Part shown: one piece after another, positions 11,100 to 22,465 of the stretch
Layout of the letters: every line of letters begins with the position of its first letter
How positions within the stretch are numbered: the stretch's first letter is position 1
NCBI RefSeq assembly: GCF_005239225.2
Contig: NC_133284.1
Span: forward strand, 27,514,339-27,578,338
DNA length: 64,000 nucleotides
Direction: 5' to 3'
Source: Populus alba
Lineage: Eukaryota; Streptophyta; Magnoliopsida; Malpighiales; Salicaceae
Made by a program: the position numbers and the translations under genes
The notes under the pieces: generated by a model
Told to the model about the DNA's origin: nothing
Databases searched by the model: none
What the model saw: only the letters and a program-made list of their open reading frames with translations

Positions 11100-12290
11100 C
11101 TCTAAATAAAAATTCATAAACATTAACTAACAAGTTCAAATAAACCTTGATATATACTAACCAATATCATAATTAAACTATCAAAACTAAAACCTCCTAT
11201 AATTAGTACTTAATTTCACGTAACTCAACCTACAAATTTCTTAAATTATACAAAAACCCATAAAATGAACCGACAATTTAAAATCAACCTTAACATCTTA
11301 ACCAAATTCATAATTAAACAATCAAAACCAAAACCCCTCCTCTATAAAAAATTATTTTTCTCACATAACATAAACCTAAAATTTTTCAATTAAATAAAAA
11401 TCCATAAACACCATGTAACAATTCCAAATAAACCTCACCATTCTAACCAATTTCACACTCTAACCAAGAGAAAAAAAACCCTAAAATTATGAACTCTCAA
11501 AATATATACAAACCAATTCCAAATTAATCTTCACATCCTAACCGATTTGATAATAAAAAAAAATTAAAACCAAAAGCACCCAAAAAATTACTATTCCCAC
11601 ATAACCTAAACCTATTAATTTCTCAAATTAAATAAGAACCCATAAAAATCAATTAATGATTTCTAATAAACCTTAACATCTTAATTAATTTCATAATTAA
11701 ACCATCAAAACAAAACAAACTTTGAAAGGTATCAACTCTCACATAACATAAACCTCTACATTTCTCAAATTATACAAAAATCCCTTCAAAAAAACTATTA
11801 AAATCAATTCACAATCTCATATTAAAAACAATAATCTTGTTAATTTCACAATTAATACATCAAACCAAACCCTCTCTCCCTCAAATTGCTAAATTTAATT
11901 TAACATAAAACTAATTACCTTTTACATCACACAAAAACCCGTTAGAATTCAATTCATAATCTCATATTAATAAGAATATTCAAACCAAATATTTCACAAC
12001 TAAATCATCAAATTCATAAAATTGTAAATTATCCTCTTTAACTTAGCCTAAGCCCAATTAATTTTTAGATTATACAAAAACCCATCAAAATAAACTAAAA
12101 ATGCCATATTAATAACAACAATCCAAACAATTTCACATGTGAATCATCAAATAAAAAAACCCAACTTACTAAACTTAAGTTCATCCAAACCTAATTAGTT
12201 TTCAAATTACATAAAAACTCATTGAAATCACATCAATATTCAAATCATGCAAATAACACATTATATCATAAAATTTAAAGAAAGTGAAGA
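11100..12290. repeat. Degenerate A/C-rich tandem array, period roughly 110-120 bp
   Basis: About nine to ten diverged units follow one another. Each contains, in order, an ACATAACCTAAACCT phrase, TTTCTCAAATTA, a CAAAAACCCATAAAA phrase, CCTTAACATCTTAACC, and TTTCATAATTAAACCATCAAA. It starts immediately outside the right end of the CACTA element. A related block lies at about 250-470. No reading frame is maintained. It reads as decayed satellite-like or element-derived sequence. Confidence 0.6.
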
Positions 12291-12484
12291 AAAAAAAACT
12301 CACTTTGTTACAACTTGTAGATTGAAAGGAAAGAGAAGGCAGGGGAGATTTTTGGTAGTCAAAATGGTGGTGGTTAGTATAAGGGTGGTGGCTAAGGTAG
12401 AGGAGGTCAATAGAGTATTGATCAGCACTAAAAGATTTGTTTGTTGGAGAAAGAGAGAGAGGTCATTTTTGATAAAGCTTGAGA

Positions 12485-12685
12485 GAAAGAGAAAAAAAAT
12501 TATATATTAAGATTGAAGCATTATGTAATGATGAAGTTTTTCATCATTTCTCTAAATCAGTTGGAAAAAGAAACTTAGAAAAGAGAGAAAAAAATTATTT
12601 ATTGAGATAGAAGCATTATATAATGATGAAGTTTTTTATCATTAGTCTAAAACAGTTGAAAAAAGAAACTCAGAAAACAAGATAA
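12485..12685. repeat. Two-copy tandem duplication of about 100 bp
   Basis: The unit AGAGAAAAAAATTAT, then GAAGCATTAT, then AATGATGAAGTTTTT, then CAGTTG, AAAAGAAACT is present twice in a row (about 12485-12585 and 12586-12685) with about 10 percent differences. It is noncoding. Confidence 0.6.
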
Positions 12686-13067
12686 AATAGCTAGGAAAAA
12701 TTGTAGTCTCTAAATTGGCCATCTTATGAATAAATAAATAAATAATTCTACCCTTAAAAATTGTTGGTATTAGCATTAAGATACACTTCATGGCTAATTT
12801 TCCATAGTTGTTTTGTTGTATTCTTGTAGTGATTTTTTTTTTTTTATAAAATTTTAATATTACATAATATATTTTACATGTATGCAGTTTGTGTTTCAGA
12901 TGCAGGAAGATTGGAGAAAACTCCTACAATTGTAGTAACAAAGTTCGACCCAAAAATGTTAGTATTTGCATCCACATTTTACCAAAACTTTCCTATAAAA
13001 TGGTTATTTTATAAACTTACACTAATTAACGCACCTAGGCTAATCTTTTCCTTGTGTTGATCTTCAG

Positions 13068-13339
13068 AGGCATTCACATTGCTAAAGCATTGCAACTGCA
13101 GCGCGATGTGCAGAGGCGCATGCATGAACAGATGGAGGTTTGCGTTTCTTTTTCTATTTTTTTCCTTATTTTCTCATTCTTGTTAAACATTGATATGATC
13201 TCACATTTACACTTCTCTTTTTCAGATACAAAGAAATTTACAGTCCCAGATTGAAGAACAAGGGAGGCAGCTCAAACAGATGCTAGACCATCAACTAAAA
13301 ACACGAAATATTAATCTTGCAAGCATCAGAAATAACTAA
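13068..13339 (+). pseudogene. MYB-CC (PHR1-like) coiled-coil fragment, two exons
   Basis: Exon-like 13068-13137 encodes GIHIAKALQLQRDVQRRMHE and then QME. A GT...TTCAG intron of 88 bp (13138-13225) follows. Exon-like 13226-13339 encodes IQRNLQSQIEEQGRQLKQML and a short tail, ending in TAA at 13337. Together these match the coiled-coil and LHEQLE motif of GARP/MYB-CC transcription factors (the PHR1/APL family), which mediates dimerisation. The MYB DNA-binding domain and the gene's 5' half are absent nearby. An ORF at 12878-13060 just upstream may hold a preceding exon but I do not recognise it. Splice sites are preserved, so the fragment arrived as genomic DNA, not as a retrocopy. It lies between transposon sequences and is most likely a stranded gene fragment. 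Confidence 0.7.
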
Positions 13340-13829
13340 AATCCCATCAAACCATCAGATGATTTTGAATTCAATAATGTTTGAGCTATAAAAAGACTAG
13401 AGAATGCACGCTAACCCTTCACCCAATATGTTTTATGTCTTCACCATGCAATCACTCAATCATCAAATACAATATAGTATGTTGGTTTTCTATACAAAGA
13501 TAGAAATAATTAACCTTGTTCAAAAAACATATAAATTCATGGTGTCCTTTCTTAATTACAAATTTTAATTTATTTGGTTATCATATCAGCTGGATGTTTT
13601 ACATCTACTATAAAAACTTCAAACCTGATGTTCTATTTTATTCGTTATACTTTGATACTCAAACTTTTAGATTTTTTTTTTAATTTGATACCACACTTTT
13701 AATATTATAATCTAATCTTTGAATTCAATTTTTCTTATACCTTGAATTCAAATTATGAATATAGTCATAAAAACTAATCGATAATATCCTTTATTACTAA
13801 AGGAAACAAAAATTGAAAATTACAAAGGG

Positions 13830-15062
13830 AATTAATTTTATCGGTAAAATCGTAGGTAAAGTATTCACTTTTCCCTGATACTGTTCATCATGTCAATTAC
13901 AAAGAGAAATCAACAATGGAATATTCCATCGGTATTTTTCAGAGAGCAGTGGGACAGTTCACTTTCCAATTGTACTGTTAATTACTCTTCTTTACAGATG
14001 AAATTATCGATGGATTGAAAAGTCATTGGTGTTATTTTAGTGGGATTCTAAAAAATTTTATTATAAATTGAGAATTTAATTTAAATTTTACTGACAGATT
14101 GAAAAGTCATCGATGTTATTGACAGTTTCTGAAAATTTTGATTAAATTAAATATTACAGACGAAATCATCGACGAAATGGTTAGAAATATTAATATTTAA
14201 TTATCCGTCGATAAAATGCCCTAATAAATAGAATCCCTCATTTCACAATAGACAACCCTGTTCTTCTTCTTCTTTTTTCTTCTTCTTCTTCTTCCCTTTA
14301 TGTAAAAAACGTCAACATCCCTTTCTTTCTTTATCCTTTTTTCTCTCCTCTTCTCCTCCACTCTTAGGTATGTCTTCTTCTCTCTCTTTTTTTTTCTTTT
14401 CTTAAAATTTTTTTAAATAACATACTTTATGAATTTATTTTTTTCTCTTTTTAACTTCACTCGTAACTACTTTAAGATAATTTTTTTTTTCATTTTTCTT
14501 CTTTTTGTGTTTTTTTTATATTTGTTTTTTATTTTATTTTTTAATTTTTTATGTTCTTAATAATTTTATGAATGTTGTTGTAGGATTTGTTTTTTTTCAT
14601 ATGAGATCAATGTTGTTGTTTTATTTTTTCTATGTTATTTATTTGTTGCAAATTTTTAGAGTTGATTTTCTTCTCTCTTTTTTTCCAAGCAACTCAATTT
14701 TGAGTATTATGTAGTGTTGATTTATATTAATTTTATTAATTTCTATTTTTTTAATAGATTTTAAAAAAAAAAAACATATTTTTAAATAATCACCGACAAA
14801 ATTGCATATGGTATTTTTTTTTTTGTTATATGACAATTTTCTAGAGGAAAATACTAACGGAATGAATTGAGAAATGTTTTTTGACCCGTATTTTTCATCT
14901 GTAAAACCATTAGTTTTTTATTATTTTTTAACCGATAAAATTAGCGACAGATGATAGAATTACCAACGAACGTTATTTCAATGGATGTATTCCATCAGTG
15001 AATTAGTTGGTAAAATTTTCATCAACGGAATGTAGGTAATCTCTCTAATGAAAAAAATTCAT
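13830..15062. mobile_element. Degenerate CACTA-like subterminal sequence
   Basis: Worn versions of the TCGGT/ACCGA subterminal motif recur, for example ATCGGTAAAATCG, TTCCATCGG, CCGTCGATAA, AATCACCGACAAAATT and TTCCATCAGTGAATTAG. They are more eroded than those of the 3023-11092 element. A pyrimidine-rich stretch (14259-14400) lies in the middle. No transposase coding remains and I could not define both ends. The copia element at 15068 is inserted into this sequence. Confidence 0.45.
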
Positions 15063-15067
15063 CAGTA

Positions 15068-15248
15068 AGTTGAGAATAATGGAATGTGTTGGGTTGTGCC
15101 TTAGCCAACCTTCCTATTTATATAGAGGTAGTAGAACACTGCAGTAACTGTAATGATTACAATATCCTATATTAGAATCCTATTATGATAGATACATGAG
15201 TAACTGTAATGATTACAACATCCTATATTAGAATCATATTCTATAATA
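15068..15248 (-). repeat. 3' LTR of copia element 1
   Basis: It is 181 bp. In coding orientation it starts TATTATAGAA and ends TTCTCAACT. It contains an internal direct repeat of about 42 bp (GTAACTGTAATGATTACAA onward, twice, about 54 bp apart), also present in the other LTR. Confidence 0.9.
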
Positions 15249-15351
15249 TGCCCCCTCAAGCTGAGGGTGGGGGATCAACCCGAAGCTTGAATCGAAAAGC
15301 AGTAAAGGATGCAACAGGAAGCGGTTTAGTGAAGACATCGGCAAGTTGATC

Positions 15352-15840
15352 TTAAGAGGGAATAAAACGAATCTGAATTTCTTTCTTGGCAACACAATCA
15401 CGGACAAAGTGATAATCCACTTCAACATGCTTAGTACGAGCATGGAAGATAGGATTTGCTGAGAGATAGGTAGCACCAAGATTATCACACCAAATGGTAG
15501 GGGCAGAGACTAAGGGAACCTGCAAATCTGTTAACAAGTATTGAAGCCAAATGACTTCAGCGGTACCATCAGCAAGGGCTTTATACTCAGCCTCAGTAGA
15601 GGAGCGAGCAACAGTGTGTTGCTTGCCGGATTTCCAAGAAATCGGCGTCTGACCAAAAAAGACAAGATAGCCACCCGTAGACTTGCGATCATCAATACTA
15701 CCAGCCCAATCTGCATATGTAAAGCCATGTAGAGCAAAAGAGGAGCCTCGAGTGATATGGAAACCATAAGATGTCGTACCTTTAAGATAGCGTAAAATAC
15801 GTTTGACAGCAGCCCAATGAGAATCTGTAGGAGCATGCAT
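15352..15840 (-). pseudogene. Copia 1 RNase H domain
   Basis: This shows the typical copia RNase H series: [29 protein letters not shown], then [11 protein letters not shown] and VDYHFVRD. RNase H removes the RNA strand from the RNA/DNA hybrid during reverse transcription. The frame is open for 162 codons but is separated from the reverse transcriptase part by a stop (ATATGA region near 15868). Confidence 0.88.
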
Positions 15841-15867
15841 AAACTGACAGACTCTGTTAACAGCAAA

Positions 15868-16737
15868 TCATATATCTGGACGGGTGAAGGTAAGATATTG
15901 AAGAGCACCCACGATTTGACGAAATCGTGTAGGATCAGAGAATGAATGATCCGATAATAAAATGACTTTCAAAGGGGAGACTGGAGTATCAACTGGTTTG
16001 CAGGAAGTCATACCAGCCCGGGTGAGGATGTCAAGAATATATTTATGTTGACGCAACATTAAACCCATACTGGTAGACTGAACTTCAATACCCAGAAAGT
16101 AGTGAACAACACCCAAGTCACGAAGCTTGTACTCAGAGCTAAGTAACTGTATAAGGTGATGGAGCATAGCAGAGTTGCTACCCGTGAGCAAAATATCATC
16201 AACATACACCAGGAGATAAAAGATATTAGTACCATCAGATAAGATAAACAGGGAGGTGTCAACCTTGGAAGCTCAGAAACCGATGGAGAGCAAAAAATCA
16301 CTTAGACGAGTGTACCATGCTCTCGGTGCCTATTTCAAACCATACAATGATTTGTGCAATCTGCACACATGAGATGGAAGAGAAGAGTCAACGAAACCTG
16401 GAGGCTGTTTCATGTAGACCTCTTCAGTAAGAACACCATTGAGGAAGGCATTATGAATATCAAGCTGATGAATCTTCCAATTTCGCGAAACCGCAATAGA
16501 GAAAACCAATCGGACAGTGGCCTGCTTAATAATTGGACTGAAGATTTCAGAATAATCAATACCTTCCTGCTGGGTAAAACCTCTAGCAACAAGGCGCGCT
16601 TTATAGCGCTCAATACTACCATCAACACGACGTTTGATCCGATATACCCATCTACTGCCAATAACGTTCATCGAAGGATGAAATAGAACCAAAGACCAAG
16701 TGCGATTTTCACGTAAAGCGGCAATCTCATCACACAT
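15868..16737 (-). pseudogene. Copia 1 reverse transcriptase, frameshifted
   Basis: The N-terminal part (16330-16737) carries SRWVYRIKRRVDGSIERYKA, ARGFTQQEGIDYSE and LDIHNAFLNG. The palm motif YVDDILLTGS is at 16180-16209, in the second open block (15868-16209). The two blocks are separated near 16210-16330 by stops and a frame change. Together they form an RVT_2-type reverse transcriptase. The active-site Asp pair is intact but the frame is not. Confidence 0.88.
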
Positions 16738-16863
16738 AGCATTATGCCAAACTGCATACCGGTTAGCATCAGAGAATGAAAAAGGCTCAGAAGAGGGAGA
16801 ATACAGTACTTGTGTGGAGGTAGAAGTAGCGGCAGCGAAAGCAACCAGATTAGCTGTTTTCGG

Positions 16864-18195
16864 CTACCGCGGTCTAAGAGTCATAGGATGTCTACTATGT
16901 GCTGGTGGAGACATAGGGGAAGATGGTTGTAGCGAGGAGACCTGTGGCAGCTGATAAGAAGACAAATCAACCATAAGTTGCAGACCAGCGGGAGAGGATG
17001 ATAAAGAAGCAGCCTCAAGCATAGGACTGTTAGTAGAGGAGGGGCTGGAGGTAGAGACTAAAGCTGCAGGAGTGCTGGCCAGGGAGGGCGAAACAGAGGA
17101 GGGACTAGAAAGTGCCCCAAGACCATGAGGAGAGGAGACCAATTGACGATCTGAACCTGCATCATAAGGGTTAGATAAACAAGCATGGGATGATGGCCAA
17201 GGGATAGGTGGAGGCTGTGGTCGGGTGGCTGTTTGGAGTGGCAAAGCGGAGTGTTGTGGGCTGTTTGGGTGGCTAGTGAAAGCGGGTAGCGGTGGGTGGT
17301 TTAGCAAATTTGGGAGGGTGACAGTAGTGGGTGGGGTGGGGGTTGGGGTGGAGACCTTTACAATCTGTTCAGAATTATCAAATGGAAACACATGTTCATG
17401 GAAGTGGACATGACGGGAAATATAAATACGGTGAGATGCAATGTCAAGACATCGATAACCAAGATGCGAGGAACTATATCCAAAAAACACACATGGAGAG
17501 GAACGAAAATCCAATTTATGATTATTATATGGACGCAGAAAAGGAAAACAGAGACACCCAAAGGTATGCAAAAAATTGTAATCAGGAAACCGTTGAAATA
17601 AACAATCAAACGGAGAGCGATGGGCAAGAATAGGAGTAGGCATGCGATTTATAAGATAAACAGAGGTTTCAAAAGCATAATTCCAGAATTAAAAAGGTGC
17701 TTTACATTGCCCTAAAAGAGTAAGACCTGTTTCCACAATATGCCTATGACGACGCTTTACTGTTCCATTTTGTTCATGAGTGTGGGGACAAATTAGACGA
17801 TGATGAATACCAATGGTCTGAAAAAATATGGATAGTTTTCGGTATTCACCGCCCCAATCAGTTTGAACATATTTTATTTTTAAGGAAAATTGACGTTCGA
17901 CAAGAGTCTGAAATTGATGAAAAACAAAAGTAAAACATCAGACTTTGGCAACTAGAGGATAATACCATACATATTTAGTATAAGCATCAACAAAGATAAC
18001 AAAATAACGATAGTCATCTAAAGAAAAAAGAGGAGCAGGGCCCCATACATCACTAAAAAATAATTCAAGTGGAGCAGAAGTTTTGTGACCAATAGGTCCT
18101 AAAGACAAACGCGATGATTTTCCTAAAGGACAACTTTGACATTGAAAATTAAGACGTTTTTTGTTACAAATAATCTTATTTTTCGAGATTAACAA
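16864..18195 (-). pseudogene. Copia 1 integrase, several frames
   Basis: The N-terminal block (17938-18195) has the zinc-finger end CQSCPLGKSSRLSL and the start of the core, FSDVWGPAPLF and VDAYTKYVWYYPL. The C-terminal block (16864-17643) has the copia phrase FGCLCFPFLRPYNNHKLDFR, FFGYSSSHLGYRCLD and then a long Ser/Pro-rich linker. The interval 17644-17937 contains the remaining catalytic core with interruptions. Integrase joins the new cDNA to the genome. Confidence 0.85.
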
Positions 18196-18267
18196 TTGAA
18201 AAATACGTGAAGTAGGATGACCTAGTCGACGATGCCATAAATCGACAGAGGCAGAAGTGCAGGGAGA

Positions 18268-18714
18268 CTAATAGGCTTGAGGAACTGACGTGACGGAAGA
18301 CTTGGTCAGGGCATAGAGACCATCTTTACTCTGACCTGAAAGAAGGACTTCATGGGTGTTGAAATCCTTGACATAAAACACACGAGGGTAAAATTCAAAA
18401 TAAACATTATTATCAAGATAAAATTTTTGAACAGAGAGTAGAGGTTTTGTGATTGCAGGAACATGAAGAACATTAGATAAGGTGAAAGAACGATGTGGTG
18501 TATATATTTTTGTATGACCAAGATGAGATATAGGAAGGCCCTTATCATCACCAACATGCAAATTATCATTACCAAGGTACGGTTCTGAAGCGGTCAAGGT
18601 GGCAAGATCAGGTGTGACGTGTTGATTGGCATCGGTATCTGGAAACCAATCAACCTGCAAGATCAGTTGAGGAGAGATTGCGCTGCACCAGGTTGGCAGT
18701 AGGTTGTTGGTCAT
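18268..18714 (-). pseudogene. Copia 1 aspartic protease and GAG-pre-integrase region
   Basis: WFPDTDANQHVT marks the aspartic protease active site, with DTDA in place of the usual D-S/T-G-A. The GAG-pre-integrase stretch follows, with LSNVLHVP, LLSVQKF and DGLYAL. The block ends at a stop before the integrase zinc finger. The protease cleaves the retroelement polyprotein. Confidence 0.8.
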
Positions 18715-19836
18715 AACCTCGTTGCTGGAATTGAGGGCAATGGGGAGCTGTATGGCTGAAATTCTGACACAGTTGGCAGCGTGGATTCTGCCCCCTATTA
18801 CGCTGCCAAGAGCCCCTGCCTATTGTCACTGAAGGAAGAGTTTTGGAAGCTGCGGTGATCAGGTCTGGAGCCAGCAAATCGGTTGCCTCTGCTATTGGAC
18901 TGGTTGGGATGCCAGCCACCGTTGAAGCGGCCCCTACTACGGCCAGAATTGCCAAAAGTCTGGCGCTGTGCAACAAGAACAAAAGATGGAATGCTGGGTG
19001 TGGGCAGCAGAGGAGCATGTATGGCAGCAGAAGATTTGTGAAGAAACTCATGTGTGAGGAGATGGCTGTGAAGATCTGCATATGATAAAAGTTCAGCCTT
19101 GGTAATAAGACTGGTAACTAAGTCTTTAAACTCTCCCTGAAGACCACGAAACACATAAATTGAAATCTTCAAGTGAAACTGGCCGACCAGCAGCGGCCAA
19201 TTCATCAAATAAGGCCTTCGCTTTTTGCATAAATTGAGTTACTGATTCATCACCCTGTCGAAGATCCTGAAGTGAGCCGTGAAGTTGCATAATATGAGAG
19301 TTGGAGGTGGAAGCGAGAGCTCGCTTAAGAGTGCCCCAAGCTGAACAAGAACTTTGACAGCCAACAACAAGATGCAAAACTTCCATAGATAGGGAGGAAA
19401 GAAGAGCATTTAGAATGAGTTGGTCCTATTGTTCCTAGGTTTGAAAAAGCGGATTTACCTGAAGAGAGATACCATAATGGGCAAGAACATGTGTTGATGG
19501 ACATGTGTTGGAGCCATCAACAAAACCAAAAACTTCTTGGCCTAGAAGATAAGGCAGCATTTGCATACGCCAATATAAATAATTGGTGTTTGTTAATTTG
19601 AGGGAGATGACTTGATGAGTGTGAGAAAGGGAGATAATACTTACGGCAGTAGAGGCAGCAAATGTGAGCTGCAAGAGGAGGCGTTCACCAGCCATGGCAG
19701 AGGAGAATCCAGGTGGTGACGTAGTAGAGGAAAGCAGAGAAGGTGCTGCAAGAGAAGAGGGCTGCACTGTCGGAGAAGAAGAAAGTTGGACTGCTGGTGC
19801 TGCAGAATTTGAAGATGTATGTGGTGGCTATTCCAT
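18650..19836 (-). pseudogene. Copia 1 gag with CCHC zinc knuckle
   Basis: The likely start is the ATG at 19834-19836, but its third codon is TAG. The body shows LKLTNTNYLYWRMQMLPYLL (19550-19620), the gag helix region ALASTSNSHIMQLHGSLQDL, and the zinc knuckle CQLCQNFSHTAPHC (C-x2-C-x4-H-x4-C) near 18740-18790. Frame changes occur near 19126-19208 and 18798-19081. Gag forms the particle that packages element RNA. Confidence 0.82.
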
Positions 19837-19909
19837 TGAAGAAGGGAGGTTGTGAGGCTGTGAGAAAATTAGATTTAATTTATTTTAGGGTTTTATGGCT
19901 CTGATACCA

Positions 19910-20090
19910 AGTTGAGAATAATGGAATGTGTTGGGTTGTGCTTTAGCCAACCTTCCTATTTATATAGAGGCAGTAGAACACTGCAGTAACTGTAATGATT
20001 ACAACATCCTATATTAGAATCCTATTATGATAAATACATGAGTAACTGTAATGACTACAACATCATAGATTAGAATCTTATTCTATAATA
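19910..20090 (-). repeat. 5' LTR of copia element 1
   Basis: It is 181 bp and pairs with 15068-15248 at eight differences and no gaps. The primer binding site follows without a spacer at 19897-19909. Confidence 0.9.
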
Positions 20091-20210
20091 CAGTAAAACT
20101 ATTAAATGTTGTAATATACACTATTCTTCGAAAAAGAAAAGAAAAAGGCAGAGCTGAACCTTATTTGCGATAATCAAAGAGGATATCCCACCTTCTAGCA
20201 ATCAAAACCT

Positions 20211-20394
20211 TTACTATTCACAGATATAACAAATAGTAGCCATGTCCTGCGCTTTGCTCATGTTCATATTTGTTTGAGACATCTAAACATCACAGGAAAC
20301 ATCTAAACATCGCTTCTTCTTTTTTATAAAAAACAAATATGAACACGAGCAAAGCGCAGGACATGGCTACTATTTGTTATATTTGTGAATAATA
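20211..20394. repeat. Near-perfect inverted repeat (hairpin), arms about 65 bp
   Basis: The left arm (20211-20275) and the complement of the right arm (20330-20394) differ at about three positions. Two of those would still pair as G-U in RNA. The core is GTAGCCATGTCCTGCGCTTT. The loop of about 54 bp contains CATCTAAACATC twice. It is compatible with a foldback MITE or a young hairpin-RNA locus. Confidence 0.8.
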
Positions 20395-20449
20395 AACGGC
20401 AATGCTTGTCACTTACTGCTTATTTTTCTTTTTTCAAGAAAGAATTCGC

Positions 20450-20751
20450 TGACTTTCTAGAGGGGATCAGTTTCTGGACGCCAGTTGATGTTCTCATACA
20501 CAAATCTTAGATCACTAAAGAATGGGGAATCTTGAATGGTCTCTCCCAGTTTCAAGTGTACAGGATCTTGGAAGCCAACATCTCGAAACTATTCCGACTA
20601 GATACTTGAGAGACGACATGGACGGCATGATGACCAGCACCGGCTCTCCATCCCATAACTCTAGTCTTCGGGTGCCGTTGATTGATATGAGCAAGCTTTG
20701 ATTTGATTTGAATAAGGTTTTGATTTGATCAAATGAATCATACCAAATCAA
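20450..20751 (-). other. Coding-like fragment of unknown origin
   Basis: On the minus strand, 20460-20550 reads LGETIQDSPFFSDLRFVYEN and then INWRPETDP. It has a G+C content and codon feel unlike the surroundings. I do not recognise the family. No start, stop or splice structure can be built around it, so it is probably a gene relic. Confidence 0.3.
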
Positions 20752-21285
20752 CTCTCCTTCAATTTAATTTAAAACCTAACCTAGGCCAATAACCATATTA
20801 GAGAGTCACAAAGTTAACCTGCCAAGAGGGCCCTAGTTTAACAACATTGATTTAAGTATTTGTAAGCATACACAATCAATAATTTTATCCAACACTATTT
20901 TTTTTAAAATTATAATACTCAAGCTATAATTAATGTCATCTTATAAGTTACAGCTTGGTCCATTAATTAATAAGCAATGGCATCAAATTTATCATGTCAA
21001 AAATCCCTAAAAATCAATTTTCTTTCTTTTAATTCTTTGCAACTCTCACAAGTTGTTTAATTCTAATTAAGGATTAAATCAATTTCTATATTTGGAATTT
21101 TTTGAGGGTATTAATTTAAATTTTAAGTGGAATTCAAATCATAAAAAAAGGCAAAAACAAATTAGAAAGGAGACCCTTTGATTTACTACAACAATAATTC
21201 CAAATTGAATTTAAATTGCAGAAGAAATTGAATTTAATTCTATATATAATTTGGTTCCAAACAAACTGTAAATTTCTCTCTCTGT

Positions 21286-21408
21286 ATGGATCTTGTTTCT
21301 GTATCTTTTATCTTTCTCTTTCTCTTCCTTGCATCACCGGTCATGAAAGAAAAAAACACCCGCTTCCAGAAATTTGATGAGCTCTACAACGGGAGGTGGT
21401 TTGATTAA
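21286..21408 (+). CDS. Candidate 40-residue small secreted-type peptide (speculative)
   Basis: An ATG at 21286 opens a 40-codon frame. The start, MDLVSVSFIFLFLFLASPVM, is signal-peptide-like. A short charged tail follows, KEKNTRFQKFDELYNGRWFD, then TAA. A TATATATAA box lies about 40 bp upstream at 21239-21247. The length and layout are those of a small secreted peptide precursor. It could equally be the first exon or a relic of a larger secreted protein. No family is recognised, and chance cannot be excluded for so short a frame. Confidence 0.25.
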   Translation: MDLVSVSFIFLFLFLASPVMKEKNTRFQKFDELYNGRWFD

Positions 21409-22465
21409 CTACTCTTGCCATGCTCTACAAGTCTTACAAGTCTTAGGGGAAAAAAAAGCAGCAAGGGTGCCAACATAATCATTTCTGTGTCTGCGCATTA
21501 AGAAATACTTAGTTCCAAAATATCTGCTTAGAAAGAGCAATACAGGGGATGAAACACGATGAGATGCAACATGGTTGTGCTAGTGATTTGTCCCATCTTT
21601 TCTCTCATGATTGGAGCATCAACTAATTACAATTTCTAGAGGAGTTGAATATGATTACAATCAAAACATGACAGGATTGACATGACATGCAGTGGCATGT
21701 TCTTTTTTTTTTTTTTTAATACTATGTATATTCGGGTTAATTTACTTACACCTCAATTAATTCTATAAATTCTAAAATTAATAATTATGTATATTTTTAG
21801 TAGCTCTGAAATGACTCGAATTCATGATTATGAAAAAGCAAATTTTAAATTTAACTAGTTGAGTTACCTCTTAAGGTTAAATTATCATGTTTAATATGAA
21901 TATAGTTTGTAGGAATATATTTTTTTTTATTAGGGTTTAGAAATTACAATTAATGGGTTTAATTCAGCAAAGATCTTTTGGAAAGAGAGAATTGGTCATA
22001 GAAGAATGGAATAAGTTGAAGATAAAAGGCAGTAACTGAGAGAATTCAGAGTTGTATAAAAGAACTACTAGTAGAGAGAGTTGTTTTAAATAATTAGAGT
22101 TGCAGTAATTCAGAGTTGCAAAGACAAAAGAGTAAGTTAGAGAAAAAAGGTGGAGAGAAAGACAATTAAAAGTTGAGAAAATAAAATAAAGAAAGGTGTT
22201 TTTTCAAGGGATTGTTGACATGACCAATTTGATGATCTGGTTTATTAATATGAATGAACTGACTGAAATAAATGAGTTTTTTAAATAATTATTTTATTTA
22301 ATAAATAATAAATATCATTAATTCCAATTTGAACATAACTTAAAATATATATACATGTATATATATATATATAATATTATTTTATTTTATATTGAATAAT
22401 AAATATCTATTTGAATATTTAAAATTCAATTAATAAAATATAAATATCTGAGTAAAATATAGATA

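Larger units (their letters stand above)
15068..20090 (-). mobile_element. Ty1/copia LTR retrotransposon, full structure, coding region broken
   Basis: Two 181-bp LTRs (15068-15248 and 19910-20090) differ at eight positions, about 4.4 percent. The bases outside are CAGTA on both sides (15063-15067 and 20091-20095), a 5-bp target duplication. On the coding (minus) strand the primer binding site TGGTATCAGAGCC (19897-19909, initiator Met tRNA type) abuts the 5' LTR. A purine-rich tract (15249-15270) precedes the 3' LTR. The order gag, protease, integrase, reverse transcriptase, RNase H is that of Ty1/copia. Stops and frameshifts separate most domains. Confidence 0.93.

Noticed and set aside
12818..12830. 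TATTCTTGTAGTG as a second CACTA right end
   Set aside because: It resembles the terminal repeat, but no matching left end or 3-bp duplication was found, and one short match can be chance.
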